A DNA stretch of 64,000 nt from the NCBI GenBank assembly GCA_905235275.1, contig CAJOLA010000001.1, positions 1 to 64,000 on the forward strand, given 5' to 3'. Below the pieces are notes generated by a model. It ran no database searches. It was not told the DNA's origin and saw nothing but the letters and a program-made list of their open reading frames with translations. Below are positions 27,312 to 36,972 of this stretch, piece after piece. The translations under genes were made by a program, and so were the position numbers. Numbering within the stretch: the first letter of the stretch is position 1; each line of letters starts with the position of its first letter. The stretch comes from an uncultured Lachnospiraceae bacterium (GTDB taxonomy: Bacteria; Bacillota; Clostridia; Lachnospirales; Lachnospiraceae).

Positions 27312-30300
27312 TTATTTCTTAAGTTCCACGGAAACAAGTGCGGAAACACCCTTTTCCTGCATAGTAATACCGTACAGTCTGTCTGCAACCGCCATCGTTC
27401 CGCGTCTGTGTGTGATAACAATATACTGCGTCTTATCAGCCAGTCTTCCGAGGAATGATGCAAATCTTCCGATATTGGCATCATCAAGCGCCGCCTCAAT
27501 CTCGTCAAGAAGACAAAACGGCGAAGGCTTGAGATTCTGAATTGCAAAAAGAAGCGCGATTGCGGTAAGCGCTCTTTCTCCACCGGAAAGCTGCAGCATG
27601 TTCTGGAGCTTCTTTCCGGGCGGCTGGGCAATTATAGCAACGTCGGCATCAAGAATGTCTTCGCCTTCCTGCAGCTCCACCGCTCCCTTTCCGCCTCCGA
27701 AAAGTTCTTTAAATACCTTTGAAAACTCTTTATTAATGTCTTTGAATTTTTCGACAAACTGCTCTCTCATTCCCTTATCAAGGTCGGATATAACTCCCTT
27801 CAAGGAAGCCGTGGCTTTGATAAGATCATCATGCTGAGTTGAGAGGAATTCATACCTTCCGTTTGTCTCTTTGAATTCTTCTATTGCATTAACGTTGACG
27901 TCACCGAGAGCCCTAATGTCATCCTTTAATTCCTGACAATGTCTCTTTATCTGTGCGAGATCCGTAAGAGTATCGTCCTTGAATTCAACCGCATACGAAT
28001 ATGTCAGCTCATATTCCTGCCACATATACTCTGTAAGGGATTCCAGCGTATTCTCAAGCTTTTCTTTTTTGGCATTCAGACGGAAAAGCTCTTTATCCAG
28101 CTCATTCAAAGTCTCGGCAAGCTTTTCTCTCTTCGCAAAAAACGTCTTGTTCTTCTCATTAAGCTCGCGACGTTCTTCTTTAAGAGCTGCGTCCTTTTTC
28201 TCGCAGTCCTCTATCTCAGTCTTTGCTTTTTCAACTTCCTCTTCAAGATCTGAAATTTCCTTTTTCTTCTCATCAAGAGCTGTTTCAAGGTCCGTGCACT
28301 TAGTGCCCAGCTGTTCAATCTCTCTTTGGAGCTCAAGCTTTTCTTCTTCTATTCTGCTTATCTGCTCGTCAATATATTTATCCTGCTGCAGTGTGGTTGA
28401 AAATGAAAGTCTTAACTCTTCAAGCTTTGCGCCTGCCTCATCAAATGCTTTAAGACTCTCTGCTCCCGCATCACGTCTTTCCTGAAGCTGAACTCTCAAG
28501 GTCTCTTCGTGCGCCTTTATCTCTTCAAGGGCTTTCGTCTCTGATTCGAGATCTGCATTAATATTTTTAAGCTCATCCCCCAGGTTTTTAAGCTTGTCGT
28601 CTTCTGCGGCTTTAGTATTTAAAGCTTCCTGTTCCTGATCTTTTGCATTCTTAAGGTTGATGCCGGCAGTATTTCTGTCGATTCCGGCTTTTACGGCCTC
28701 TTCGTCAGCCTTTTCGAACTTCTCCCTCAGGGCTTCTTTAAGCTTCAGATGCTCATCAACCGTTTTTTCGAGCTTCCCGATATCCGCATCAAGTGCTTTT
28801 ATTTTCTTTTCTGCTTCAGTAATCTTTCTTCTTCTGGATAAGAGATTACCGGCATGCTTATAAGCACCGCCCGTGATGGAGCCTCCGGGATTAAGCATCT
28901 CGCCTTCAAGAGTAACCATCTTAACCGAATAAGACTTCTTTCTTGCAAGCTTTAATGCGTTGTCCATATTATCGACAACAAGAATTCTTCCGAGAAGATA
29001 CATGGCAAGCTCTGAATATTTGTCGTCATTAGAGACAAGCTGAGTTGCTCTGCCGACAACTCCCGGCTCTCCCTTAAAATCATTCTCGTCTATAGGATTC
29101 TTAGCCTTAATGGCATCAAGCGGAAGAAAAGTCGCACGTCCCGCCTTTTTTACTTTAAGATATTCAACAAGCTCCTTTGCCTGCTTCTCCGTCTCCGTTA
29201 CGATATGCTGAAGGGAAGCACCGAGTGCCGTCTCAATTGCAGTTTCGTACTTCGGCTCGGTCTTAAAGATATCGGCAACGACACCGTCCACGCCCTTTTC
29301 GTCCTTGCTTACCTCCATTACCTTTCTGATACTCTCGGAATATCCCTCGTATCTTTCGGTAACGCCTTTAAGAGCTTCAAGGTCTGATACTTCCTTTACT
29401 CTCGTATTCTTCAGGTCATGCAGCTTACCGGAATCCTTTGCCTCTTCCTCGGCATTAATGCGAATCTCTTCTTTTATCTTCTCTTTATTCTCAAGAGATT
29501 CATCTACCGCGCGTGTTGCTTTATCGAACTCTTCCTGCGCTTTCCTTGCAAGCTCGGCTCTTTCTTCACGCAGTCTGCCAAGCGCATCCTCCTGCTCCTC
29601 CTGAGCGGCAATTGCCGCAGTGAGGTTCTGTATCTGGAATTTAAGTTTATCAATGAGAGCGCTTTTCTCGGACTGCTTTCTTACGGCCTCAAGAATGTTC
29701 TCACTTCCTTCGTGTCCTTCCTTTTCAAGACGCTCGCTTTCGGCCTTCGCATTTTGTCTTTCTTCCTCGAGTGCCTGCTGCTTCGTGTTAAACTCATCCA
29801 CGGATACTGCAAGCTCGGCTTTTTTATCCTTTAACTCTTTTATCTGCTCATCCTTCTCGGGGATTCTGCCGGAAAACTTATCCGCTCCGCCTTTTGCCTC
29901 CTCAATGCTCTCGCCCAGAGACCTTATCTGCTCTTCAAGCACGCTTACGCCGGCACTTTTTTCTCTGATTGCCTCATTAAGCTCTGCAGTGCGCTCCTTA
30001 ATCTGCTCTTCCTGATTGGAGAGAGACTCGAGACGCTCTTCCGCCTCGGCATACTGCTGCCTCATACCGTCATAGTCGGTTCTTGCCTTATCGTAATCAC
30101 CGGTCACTATGCCGATATTCTCCTCAAGGCCCTTAAGCTCTTCACCCGACATATCGGACTGCAAAATAAAGGAAGTACAGTCAAATCTCTTTAACTCTTC
30201 CTTTAATTCAAGATATTTCTTTGCCTTCTCGGCCTGATTCTTAAGAGGTCCTACCCTCGTCTCAAGCTCCTGCAAAATGTCATTTACACGGTTAAGATTA

Positions 30301-30857
30301 TCGCTCTCAATGGCAAGCTGCTTTATGGCACGCTCTTTTCTTCTCTTGTATTTAACGATACCTGCAGCCTCGTCGAAAAGCTCACGTCTCTCATCGGCAC
30401 GCCCGCTTAATATCTTATCGATTCTTCCCTGGCCGATAAGTGAATATCCCTCTTTACCGATACCGGTATCATAAAAGAGTTCTTCTATATCACGTAATCT
30501 GCAGACGTTATTGTTAATCTTATATTCACTCTCGCCCGATCTGAAAACCTTTCTGGATACGGTAACTTCATCGTAATCAATATCAAGCTTTCTGTCGGCA
30601 TTATCAAATGTTATCGCAACGGATGCAAATCCGACGGGCTTTCTTGTCTCGGTTCCAGCAAATATAACATCCTCCATCTTACCGCCACGGAGCTGCTTTG
30701 CGCTTTGCTCTCCCAGAACCCACTTTACGGCATCTGATACATTACTTTTGCCCGAACCGTTCGGTCCCACGATACCCGTGATTCCTTTTTGAAAATCAAA
30801 TTCGGTCTTTTCCGCAAACGATTTAAAACCTTGTATTTCCAAGCTTTTTAAAAACAT
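27312..30857 (-). CDS. smc: Chromosome segregation protein SMC
   Basis: An 1181-residue protein with the full SMC layout: Walker A GPNGSGKSN (about residue 32), coiled coil, hinge (about 515-640, including GGAYKHAGNLLSRR after it), returning coiled coil, signature LSGGERALTAIALLFA and Walker B CLLDEIEAALDD. It forms a homodimeric ATPase ring with ScpA/ScpB that organises and segregates the chromosome. The length is normal for bacterial SMC. It starts one base after the rnc stop and is followed by ftsY, as in most Firmicutes. Confidence 0.97.
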   Translation of the reverse strand: MFLKSLEIQGFKSFAEKTEFDFQKGITGIVGPNGSGKSNVSDAVKWVLGEQSAKQLRGGKMEDVIFAGTETRKPVGFASVAITFDNADRKLDIDYDEVTVSRKVFRSGESEYKINNNVCRLRDIEELFYDTGIGKEGYSLIGQGRIDKILSGRADERRELFDEAAGIVKYKRRKERAIKQLAIESDNLNRVNDILQELETRVGPLKNQAEKAKKYLELKEELKRFDCTSFILQSDMSGEELKGLEENIGIVTGDYDKARTDYDGMRQQYAEAEERLESLSNQEEQIKERTAELNEAIREKSAGVSVLEEQIRSLGESIEEAKGGADKFSGRIPEKDEQIKELKDKKAELAVSVDEFNTKQQALEEERQNAKAESERLEKEGHEGSENILEAVRKQSEKSALIDKLKFQIQNLTAAIAAQEEQEDALGRLREERAELARKAQEEFDKATRAVDESLENKEKIKEEIRINAEEEAKDSGKLHDLKNTRVKEVSDLEALKGVTERYEGYSESIRKVMEVSKDEKGVDGVVADIFKTEPKYETAIETALGASLQHIVTETEKQAKELVEYLKVKKAGRATFLPLDAIKAKNPIDENDFKGEPGVVGRATQLVSNDDKYSELAMYLLGRILVVDNMDNALKLARKKSYSVKMVTLEGEMLNPGGSITGGAYKHAGNLLSRRRKITEAEKKIKALDADIGKLEKTVDEHLKLKEALREKFEKADEEAVKAGIDRNTAGINLKNAKDQEQEALNTKAAEDDKLKNLGDELKNINADLESETKALEEIKAHEETLRVQLQERRDAGAESLKAFDEAGAKLEELRLSFSTTLQQDKYIDEQISRIEEEKLELQREIEQLGTKCTDLETALDEKKKEISDLEEEVEKAKTEIEDCEKKDAALKEERRELNEKNKTFFAKREKLAETLNELDKELFRLNAKKEKLENTLESLTEYMWQEYELTYSYAVEFKDDTLTDLAQIKRHCQELKDDIRALGDVNVNAIEEFKETNGRYEFLSTQHDDLIKATASLKGVISDLDKGMREQFVEKFKDINKEFSKVFKELFGGGKGAVELQEGEDILDADVAIIAQPPGKKLQNMLQLSGGERALTAIALLFAIQNLKPSPFCLLDEIEAALDDANIGRFASFLGRLADKTQYIVITHRRGTMAVADRLYGITMQEKGVSALVSVELKK

Positions 30858-30858
30858 G

Positions 30859-31566
30859 TCATTCCTTCTCTTTTAACTTAATTAATGCCTTGTAAGCCGC
30901 GCTTTGCTGCGCGCTTTTTTTGGTATGTCCCGAAGCCCTTATCTTAAACAGACCGTCCGACTCCACTTCCACCGTAAATGTCTTGTCATGCTGGGGACCT
31001 TCTTCGGATATGTCGGTATAGACAACATCCTTACCCATGGACTGTACCAGCTCCTGAAGCGTTGACTTGCTGTCGTAAAACAGCCTTCTTTTCTCTATGT
31101 CATCGAGTATAAACTTCCCGATAAACTCCGTCGCCCTGTCGAATCCGCCGTCAAGGTAAATCGCACCTATCACGGCCTCGAGCGCATCGGAGATAATCGA
31201 ATCCCTGTTACGACCGCCCGTAGCCTCTTCGCCTTTTCCAAGCCTGATGAATCTCTGTAATCCGAACTCCCTGGCACATGAGGCAAGCGTTGGTTCACAA
31301 ACTATGCTTGCGCGATATTTTGACATCTTCCCTTCAGGCATATCGGGATAGTCACTGTAAATATCACTGCTGGTTGCAAGCTCCAGCACGGCATCTCCCA
31401 GAAATTCCAAACGTTCATTATCAGGCGGTCTGTTTTCTTTGTTGGACGAGTTCCTTTGCTCATTGGCGTATGAACTGTGCGTAAGAGCCAGTTCGAGCAA
31501 TCCCTTATCGGCAAATGAATATCCGATTATGGACTGAAACTCTTCTAAGTCATCGTTACCGGTCAT
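30859..31566 (-). CDS. rnc: Ribonuclease III
   Basis: An endonuclease of 235 residues from the chosen start. The ORF track begins at 31581, but the ATG at 31566 (MTGNDDLEEF) has AAAGGA six bases upstream and is more likely. The catalytic signature NERLEFLGDAVLEL lies near residue 42 and the C-terminal dsRNA-binding domain covers about the last 75 residues (STLQELVQSMGKD to the end). It cuts double-stranded RNA in rRNA precursors and some mRNAs. It is part of plsX-acpP-rnc-smc-ftsY. Confidence 0.95.
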   Translation of the reverse strand: MTGNDDLEEFQSIIGYSFADKGLLELALTHSSYANEQRNSSNKENRPPDNERLEFLGDAVLELATSSDIYSDYPDMPEGKMSKYRASIVCEPTLASCAREFGLQRFIRLGKGEEATGGRNRDSIISDALEAVIGAIYLDGGFDRATEFIGKFILDDIEKRRLFYDSKSTLQELVQSMGKDVVYTDISEEGPQHDKTFTVEVESDGLFKIRASGHTKKSAQQSAAYKALIKLKEKE

Positions 31567-31626
31567 TATTTTTCCTTTCATAATTAAAAACAGGACTGTC
31601 TAACGGACAGCCCTCATTCTACGAAA

Positions 31627-31854
31627 TCATATGTTCTCGTTGATAGCATTCATCGCGTCTTCAACCGTAACAATCTGTTCCAGCATTTCTTCAGGTATCT
31701 GTATGTCCAACTCGTCTTCGACATCGGTAACTATCTGAAAAAGATCAAGTGAGTCAGCCCCCAAATCATCAATAAATCTTGATTCCGGTGTAATGGTATC
31801 TGCTTCTATTCCCAATACATCCGCAATAATACGGCTTAATTCTTCAAAATCCAT
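31627..31854 (-). CDS. acpP: Acyl carrier protein
   Basis: A 75-residue acidic protein with the phosphopantetheine-attachment motif GADSLDLFQIV (Ser about 36). It carries acyl intermediates in fatty-acid synthesis. It lies between plsX (49 bp) and rnc (60 bp), the usual setting, and has an AGGAGG ribosome site. Confidence 0.96.
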   Translation of the reverse strand: MDFEELSRIIADVLGIEADTITPESRFIDDLGADSLDLFQIVTDVEDELDIQIPEEMLEQIVTVEDAMNAINENI

Positions 31855-31903
31855 AAAAATTTCTCCTCCTAAAATACGCTTAACGTACTATAGTTTAGTA
31901 AAT

Positions 31904-32914
31904 TTATTCCGCAATGTCTATATTTTCAGCAATATTTGCAACAATATTTTTTCTGACGGTTGTTGCAGTGTGCTCGAGTGCTATCTTAATCTGCTCCGCT
32001 TCGGAATTCCCGTGACCTTTTACAACGGGACTCTTCGTTCCAAGAAGCGTCGCACCGCCGTATTTGGCAGGGTTATATGTGGAAAGTACGCCTTTTAAGC
32101 TTTTCTTTATAAGCATACCGCCGATCTTGGATGCCGTCCCTGACATAATGGCTTTTTTAATCTCGGAAACAAGTGTCTTGGCAACGCCCTCATACATCTT
32201 CAAAACGACATTTCCCACAAAAGCGTCGCAAACCATAACGTCAGCCTGCGATTCCGGAATATCCCTCGCCTCAACACTTCCGATAAAGTTTAAATCCTTC
32301 TCTTCCTTAAGAAGCGCAAAGGTATCCTGAACAAGCTTATTACCCTTTTCTTCTTCGGCACCTATATTAATGATTCCCACTGCAGGCGAATTAATACTGA
32401 ACATCTTCTCCATGTATACGGAGCCCATTATCGCCCACTGACGCAGCCATTCCGCTCTGGCGTCCACATTGGCTCCGCCGTCCACTATAACTGCAGGGCC
32501 TTTAAGCGTGGGGACTATCGGCGCAAGACATGCTCTGTCAACGCCTCTGATTCTTCCTACTATCGTCTGTGCGCCCACAAGCAGGGCTCCGGAATTTCCG
32601 GCAGAAAGCATGGCATCCGCCTCACCGTGCTTTACAAGCTCCAATGCCTTAACCATTGAAGAGTCCTTTTTGGCTCTTATTGCTTTTACGGGATGCTCCG
32701 TCGTCTCTATCACGTCGTCCGCATTATATACGGATAAATTGGAAAGCCCGATGTCATTTTCTTTTAAGATATCGTTTAAAACGTCTTTCTTTCCGACAAG
32801 TATAATATGAGAACCGGGATCCGTACCCGCATACTCCGCCGCACCTTTAACTATCTCTAAGGGGGCATTATCCCCGCCGAAAGCATCAAGTGCTATCGTA
32901 ACTTTGTTTCCCAT
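31904..32914 (-). CDS. plsX: Phosphate acyltransferase PlsX
   Basis: A 336-residue enzyme that makes acyl-phosphate from acyl-ACP for phospholipid synthesis with PlsY. Typical segments are IALDAFGGDNAPLEIVKGA at the start, MLSAGNSGALLVGA and VVDGGANVDARAEWL. It is the first gene of plsX-acpP-rnc-smc-ftsY and has an extended -10 promoter. In most relatives rpmF lies immediately upstream; here about 6.8 kb with a MATE gene and an ABC importer operon separate them. Confidence 0.96.
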   Translation of the reverse strand: MGNKVTIALDAFGGDNAPLEIVKGAAEYAGTDPGSHIILVGKKDVLNDILKENDIGLSNLSVYNADDVIETTEHPVKAIRAKKDSSMVKALELVKHGEADAMLSAGNSGALLVGAQTIVGRIRGVDRACLAPIVPTLKGPAVIVDGGANVDARAEWLRQWAIMGSVYMEKMFSINSPAVGIINIGAEEEKGNKLVQDTFALLKEEKDLNFIGSVEARDIPESQADVMVCDAFVGNVVLKMYEGVAKTLVSEIKKAIMSGTASKIGGMLIKKSLKGVLSTYNPAKYGGATLLGTKSPVVKGHGNSEAEQIKIALEHTATTVRKNIVANIAENIDIAE

Positions 32915-32949
32915 AATTCGCCTCTTCTTCCAGATAAAATTATTTAAAT

Positions 32950-32958
32950 ATTATACCA
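32950..32958 (-). promoter_or_regulatory. Extended -10 promoter of plsX
   Basis: TGG-TATAAT on the minus strand, about 36 bases upstream of plsX, just after the MATE gene stop codon. No strong -35. Confidence 0.5.
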
Positions 32959-32965
32959 ACCGAAC

Positions 32966-34420
32966 TTAAATTTTACCATTATTATTTTCAAGCGTGTCGT
33001 TTTCGTCAATATTTTCAAAGGCGATTTTTTTACTTTTACCTATATCCTTTGAAGCCCGTTTCCAGATTATAAAATACCATATTCCGGCCAATCCCCATGT
33101 CGCGGGATAAATCGCGGCTACGGTGTAGATGCTCAGTGTCCCCGTGACGTTTAATATCACAAGTACGCCGGCTCTTATAACGGCAAAGCATATCACCGAT
33201 ACCAGCATGGCACTTTTGGTCTTCCCCAGACTTCTTGAAGCATTTGAAAAAACCTCGATAAATACATAGAAAAAATAAAACGGCGTCGTAAGCCTGGTTA
33301 TCTGTTTCCCCAGTTCCACGACCTCCTGCTGGGGCGAAAAAATAACATAGAAAATGCCGCAGAAAATAAAAAGCAACACTTCTATTACCGCCACGAAAGG
33401 CAGGGAAATCTTAAGAACCGTTTTTATGGATTCACTGATACGATCATATTTTTGAGCCCCGAGATTCTGACCCACGATGAAAAGAACCGCCTGGCCGAAT
33501 GAAATTATCGGATAATACAAAAACAATTCAATCTTATAATAATCCGTGTATGCGGCTATGGCATCGACGCCCAGTGAATTAATATTTGCCTGAACAAATA
33601 CATTGGACAGGGTAACCATCATATTCTGAATACCAACGGGAAGACCCAGTGCAAATATTGCCTGTACCATACCCCGCATGGATGCCGGAACGTCATAATC
33701 CTCCTTTTTCCAATCGGCAAGATCTCCAAGCTCGCGGTGCGTCATGTAATGCTTCTTTTTTGCATGCAGATAATACAGATATGTTGCAATTGCGGCAAAT
33801 GTCTGCGAAATAACGCTTGCCGCCGCAACACCGAGTATTCCGTCAGGCCATGTACTGATAAAGAGCCAATCCAAAAATACATTAATCGCTCCGCCTATGG
33901 TCTGGAATATCATGGGCGTACGTGAATTACCGGTTGCACGAAGCAGACCTGCCGACATATTAAAAAGTACCATGGGGATTATTCCCAGAAAATAAACACG
34001 TATATATGAGGACGCCATTTCAAGGATATCCTGAGGCGTCTGCATAAGACTGAGTACAGGTGTGGCAAGACAAAGACCGAGAACGGTAAAAATACCCCCG
34101 ACAGAGATTGATAAAATTATCACAAGCTTTCCCAGCTTGTTCTGCGATGCAAAGTCATGCGCACCGTATGCTTTGGAAAAAAGAATTCCCATCCCGACTG
34201 ACAGTCCGCCGAAAAGTCCGATTGCAAGAGTAATAAGCATCGAACTGGCCCCAATGGCAGCTGATGCTTCCTTACCAATATAATTCCCCGAAAATATCAG
34301 GTCCGCCGAGTTATACATCTGCTGAAACAGATATGCAAGCATCAGCGGAATTACAAAACGAATTATCTTTTTTGCAAACGGTCCTTCAGTAAAATCAATT
34401 GTCTTCGGTTTGTTTAGCAT
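32966..34420 (-). CDS. MATE family efflux transporter
   Basis: A 12-helix MATE transporter of about 484 residues. I place the start at the ATG at 34420 (MLNKPKTIDFTEGPFAKK), the usual beginning of the family, rather than the TTG at 34480 used by the track. The segment VIPLMLAYLFQQMYNSADLIF is the typical first helix, and GLPVGIQNMMVTLSN begins the second six-helix repeat. It exports organic cations, drugs or metabolites by Na+ or H+ antiport. It overlaps the end of the importer-1 ATPase by about 25 bases, so it is probably transcribed with that importer. Export of a ligand related to the importer's substrate is possible but unproven. Confidence 0.9.
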   Translation of the reverse strand: MLNKPKTIDFTEGPFAKKIIRFVIPLMLAYLFQQMYNSADLIFSGNYIGKEASAAIGASSMLITLAIGLFGGLSVGMGILFSKAYGAHDFASQNKLGKLVIILSISVGGIFTVLGLCLATPVLSLMQTPQDILEMASSYIRVYFLGIIPMVLFNMSAGLLRATGNSRTPMIFQTIGGAINVFLDWLFISTWPDGILGVAAASVISQTFAAIATYLYYLHAKKKHYMTHRELGDLADWKKEDYDVPASMRGMVQAIFALGLPVGIQNMMVTLSNVFVQANINSLGVDAIAAYTDYYKIELFLYYPIISFGQAVLFIVGQNLGAQKYDRISESIKTVLKISLPFVAVIEVLLFIFCGIFYVIFSPQQEVVELGKQITRLTTPFYFFYVFIEVFSNASRSLGKTKSAMLVSVICFAVIRAGVLVILNVTGTLSIYTVAAIYPATWGLAGIWYFIIWKRASKDIGKSKKIAFENIDENDTLENNNGKI

Positions 34421-35168
34421 TGCCCAAAGATAAAACGGATGAAAGTAATTGTTTGGTATACCCCTCCTTAGGATTGTCAATTACACTCCGTGCTTCTCCT
34501 TCCTCAACACATTTTCCCCTCTTAAATACCATAATGCGATCGCAAAGGCTGCTTGTAAGTGCCAAATCGTGTGACACAAATATCATTGAAATTCCACGTT
34601 TCTTCAAATTATCCAAATGCTTTACTATTACTGCCTGGGCGGATACGTCAAGAGCACTGGTGGCTTCATCGCAAAGAAGTATCTCGGGGTCAACTGCCAT
34701 CGCCCTTACTATGGCCATTCTCTGACACTGACCACCGCTGATATTTCCCGCCTTCTTTTCGAGAAGACTCTCAGGCAGCCCCATATTCCCCATCAGTTCC
34801 TTTATCTTTTGCTCCTTATCACCGTCAGGCATTATGGAATATATCTCTTTAAAAACATCCTTCATTTTTAATCTCGGGTCAAAAGAACCGACAGGATCCT
34901 GAAATACCATCTGCATTTTTCTGCAAAGCTTCTGAGGCTTACTTCCCGTATACTCCTCACCTTTAAAATAAATATTCCCCGAGGTCAGCTTATCAAGGCA
35001 TGCAATATGTCTGAGGATGGTACTTTTCCCGCTACCGCTCTCTCCGACTATGCCGAGAAACTCACCTCTCTTAAGCGTCAGATTCACATCATCCAGCGCC
35101 CTTAATTCTTTTCCGTTTTTTTTGTAAATGCGTACGGCATTCTTTACTTCAAGTAAAATATCTTCCAT
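34395..35168 (-). CDS. Importer 1: ATPase (NikE/DppF type)
   Basis: A 257-residue nucleotide-binding subunit of the peptide/nickel class: Walker A GESGSGKST, Q-loop VFQDPVGSFDPRLKMKD, signature ISGGQCQR (slightly altered from LSGGQ) and Walker B ILLCDEATSALD. It lacks the oligopeptide C-terminal extension and resembles NikE more than OppF in length. It is the fifth gene of the run SBP-permease-permease-ATPase-ATPase and is followed by the MATE gene. The substrate class (peptide, nickel or chelated metal) cannot be decided from an ATPase. Confidence 0.88.
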   Translation of the reverse strand: MEDILLEVKNAVRIYKKNGKELRALDDVNLTLKRGEFLGIVGESGSGKSTILRHIACLDKLTSGNIYFKGEEYTGSKPQKLCRKMQMVFQDPVGSFDPRLKMKDVFKEIYSIMPDGDKEQKIKELMGNMGLPESLLEKKAGNISGGQCQRMAIVRAMAVDPEILLCDEATSALDVSAQAVIVKHLDNLKKRGISMIFVSHDLALTSSLCDRIMVFKRGKCVEEGEARSVIDNPKEGYTKQLLSSVLSLGNAKQTEDN

Positions 35169-35185
35169 AACTTTCTCACTAAATT

Positions 35186-36127
35186 TTAGAAACAGGTTGC
35201 AAAATGATTCTCACTCACCTGCTTTAATTCATAAGGATTATTCGAATATTTACAGCCGCCATCCTTTTCTACAGCGCATCTTTCCTTAAATGCACACTCA
35301 ACCATTTCGGCTCCGTTAATCGGAGGCTGCCCTTCAAGACCCTTCGGGAGTTCAAAGCTGAAATCCGGTATGGCTTTTATAAGCGCTTTTGTATAAGGAT
35401 GCGCAGGTGTGTAGAGTACTTTATCTGTAGCTCCGATTTCAACCAGATGACCCGCATACATAACTCCCACTCTGTCTGCCATCATTGCAGGTATGCCGGG
35501 ATTATGCGTCACCAAAAGAATCGTTGTATTTAATTCTTCCCTGACCTTCATAAGCTCTTCTATAGCCATCTTCTGAGTCGTAACGTCCAGTGCGCTTGTC
35601 GGCTCATCGCAAAGAAGCAACGCCGGATTCAGAATCATCGTCAATGATATTGCTATTCTTTGTATCATGCCTCCGCTCATCTCATACGGACGGCTATTCA
35701 TGATTCTCTCGGCATCGGGCAGATTCATCTTTTCAAAAATAACCCGCACCTGTTCAAAATCATATTCCATGCCGTGGCTCTCAAGCGCCTCCTTAAACTG
35801 GGCTTTAAACGTACGTAGCGGATTAAATGCTCCGCCAAGGTACTGTAAAACCATTCCTATGTCTTTCCCTGCCATTTTACGTATTTCCCGGTCGGAAAAT
35901 GACATTATGTCTTTGCCTTGGAAATATATATTCCCCTCTGTTATGACGGTTGCAAGCTCAGGTATGTTTATTATCGATTTTAAAAGAGTTGATTTCCCAC
36001 AACCGCTTTCCCCCAAAAAGCAGAGAATCTCTCCTCTTTTAACGGAAAAATTAACTCCCGAAATCATATTGTTTTTTCCGTATGAGACGCTTAAGTTTTC
36101 TATGCGAAGTATTTCATCATCTTTCAT
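35186..36127 (-). CDS. Importer 1: ATPase (NikD/DppD type)
   Basis: A 313-residue ATPase with Walker A GESGCGKST, Q-loop LQYLGGAFNPLRT, a modified signature MSGGMIQR and Walker [13 protein letters not shown]. The C-terminal oligo_HPY-type extension carries four cysteines (VECAFKERCA, then GGCKY and ATCF), the spacing associated with an iron-sulfur cluster in DppD/OppD proteins. It pairs with the downstream NikE-like subunit. It overlaps the permease-C stop by 11 nt. Confidence 0.88.
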   Translation of the reverse strand: MKDDEILRIENLSVSYGKNNMISGVNFSVKRGEILCFLGESGCGKSTLLKSIINIPELATVITEGNIYFQGKDIMSFSDREIRKMAGKDIGMVLQYLGGAFNPLRTFKAQFKEALESHGMEYDFEQVRVIFEKMNLPDAERIMNSRPYEMSGGMIQRIAISLTMILNPALLLCDEPTSALDVTTQKMAIEELMKVREELNTTILLVTHNPGIPAMMADRVGVMYAGHLVEIGATDKVLYTPAHPYTKALIKAIPDFSFELPKGLEGQPPINGAEMVECAFKERCAVEKDGGCKYSNNPYELKQVSENHFATCF

Positions 36128-36971
36128 TTCGCACCTCCGTCATATCACGTACGGCATCTCCGAAAAAGTTAAAAATAAGTATCGTAATCAGCATGGCTAT
36201 GGACGGTGCAATAACGGCCCACGGAGTCAGCTGAATATAGCCTCTTGCTTCATTTATCATTGAACCCCATTCCGCCATGGGCGGCGTCACGCCAAGTCCC
36301 AGGAATGAAAGTCCGGAAATATAAATCATGGTCGTGCCAATCTGGGTGCAGGCCGTGGCAAGAAGCGGTCTGAATATGTTCGGGAATATATGTCCGAACA
36401 TAATCCTCCCGTTACTCACACCGTTTAGCTTCAGAGCCTGTATGAACGTTTCGTTTTTCATGCTGTATGTCTGACCTCTTGCGAGTCTCGCATAAAGCGT
36501 CCAACTCGTTATCCCGATGGCGATAAGAGCATTCGTAAGATTACCTCCGAGAACACCGGCAACGGCGATTGCCAGTACCATCTGAGGGAAGGCAAGCAAA
36601 GCATCGGTTATACGCATAAGTATGGCATCAACAATACCTCCGTAAAAACCGCATATCAGCCCTATTATACTTCCTCCAAAGAAAGATACCGCAACCAAAA
36701 ACAGGCTCGAGAAAATAGAGGTAAAGGCTCCTGCCAATACCCTTGAATAAACACAGCGCCCGAGACTGTCCGTACCGAAAATAAATTCGGGACCGGGACC
36801 CTGTCGCATATGCGCCGCATTCGTTGCATAAGGATCATTGGGCTCAATCAAGGGCGCAATAATGCTTATGACAAGAAGCGCTGCCGCAAGTGCCGAAAAT
36901 ATGATTAATCTTATTTTCACACTTTTATATGAAAGCTTTTTTGCTTTTGTTCTTCTTTTGAAACCTTTCAT
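36117..36971 (-). CDS. Importer 1: permease (NikC/DppC type)
   Basis: A 284-residue permease of the BPD/peptide class with an N-terminal helix, then FGTDSLGRCVYSRVLAG (the conserved FGTDxxGRD region, with Cys in place of Asp) and the EAA-type loop around ALKLNGVSNGRIMFGHIFPN. About six transmembrane helices. It forms the channel with the NikB-type permease encoded one base upstream. Confidence 0.9.
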   Translation of the reverse strand: MKGFKRRTKAKKLSYKSVKIRLIIFSALAAALLVISIIAPLIEPNDPYATNAAHMRQGPGPEFIFGTDSLGRCVYSRVLAGAFTSIFSSLFLVAVSFFGGSIIGLICGFYGGIVDAILMRITDALLAFPQMVLAIAVAGVLGGNLTNALIAIGITSWTLYARLARGQTYSMKNETFIQALKLNGVSNGRIMFGHIFPNIFRPLLATACTQIGTTMIYISGLSFLGLGVTPPMAEWGSMINEARGYIQLTPWAVIAPSIAMLITILIFNFFGDAVRDMTEVRNER

Positions 36972-36972
36972 G

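Noticed and set aside
27979-28485. Plus-strand Ser/Phe-rich ORF of 168 aa
   Set aside because: Antisense of the SMC coiled coil. Glu/Lys-rich coding produces open Ser/Phe/Leu-rich frames on the other strand.
34465-34480. TTG at 34480 as the MATE start
   Set aside because: An AAGGAGG lies downstream of that TTG, not upstream of it, and the family normally begins at the later MLNKPKTIDF. No start codon is correctly spaced after the AAGGAGG, so its role stays unclear.
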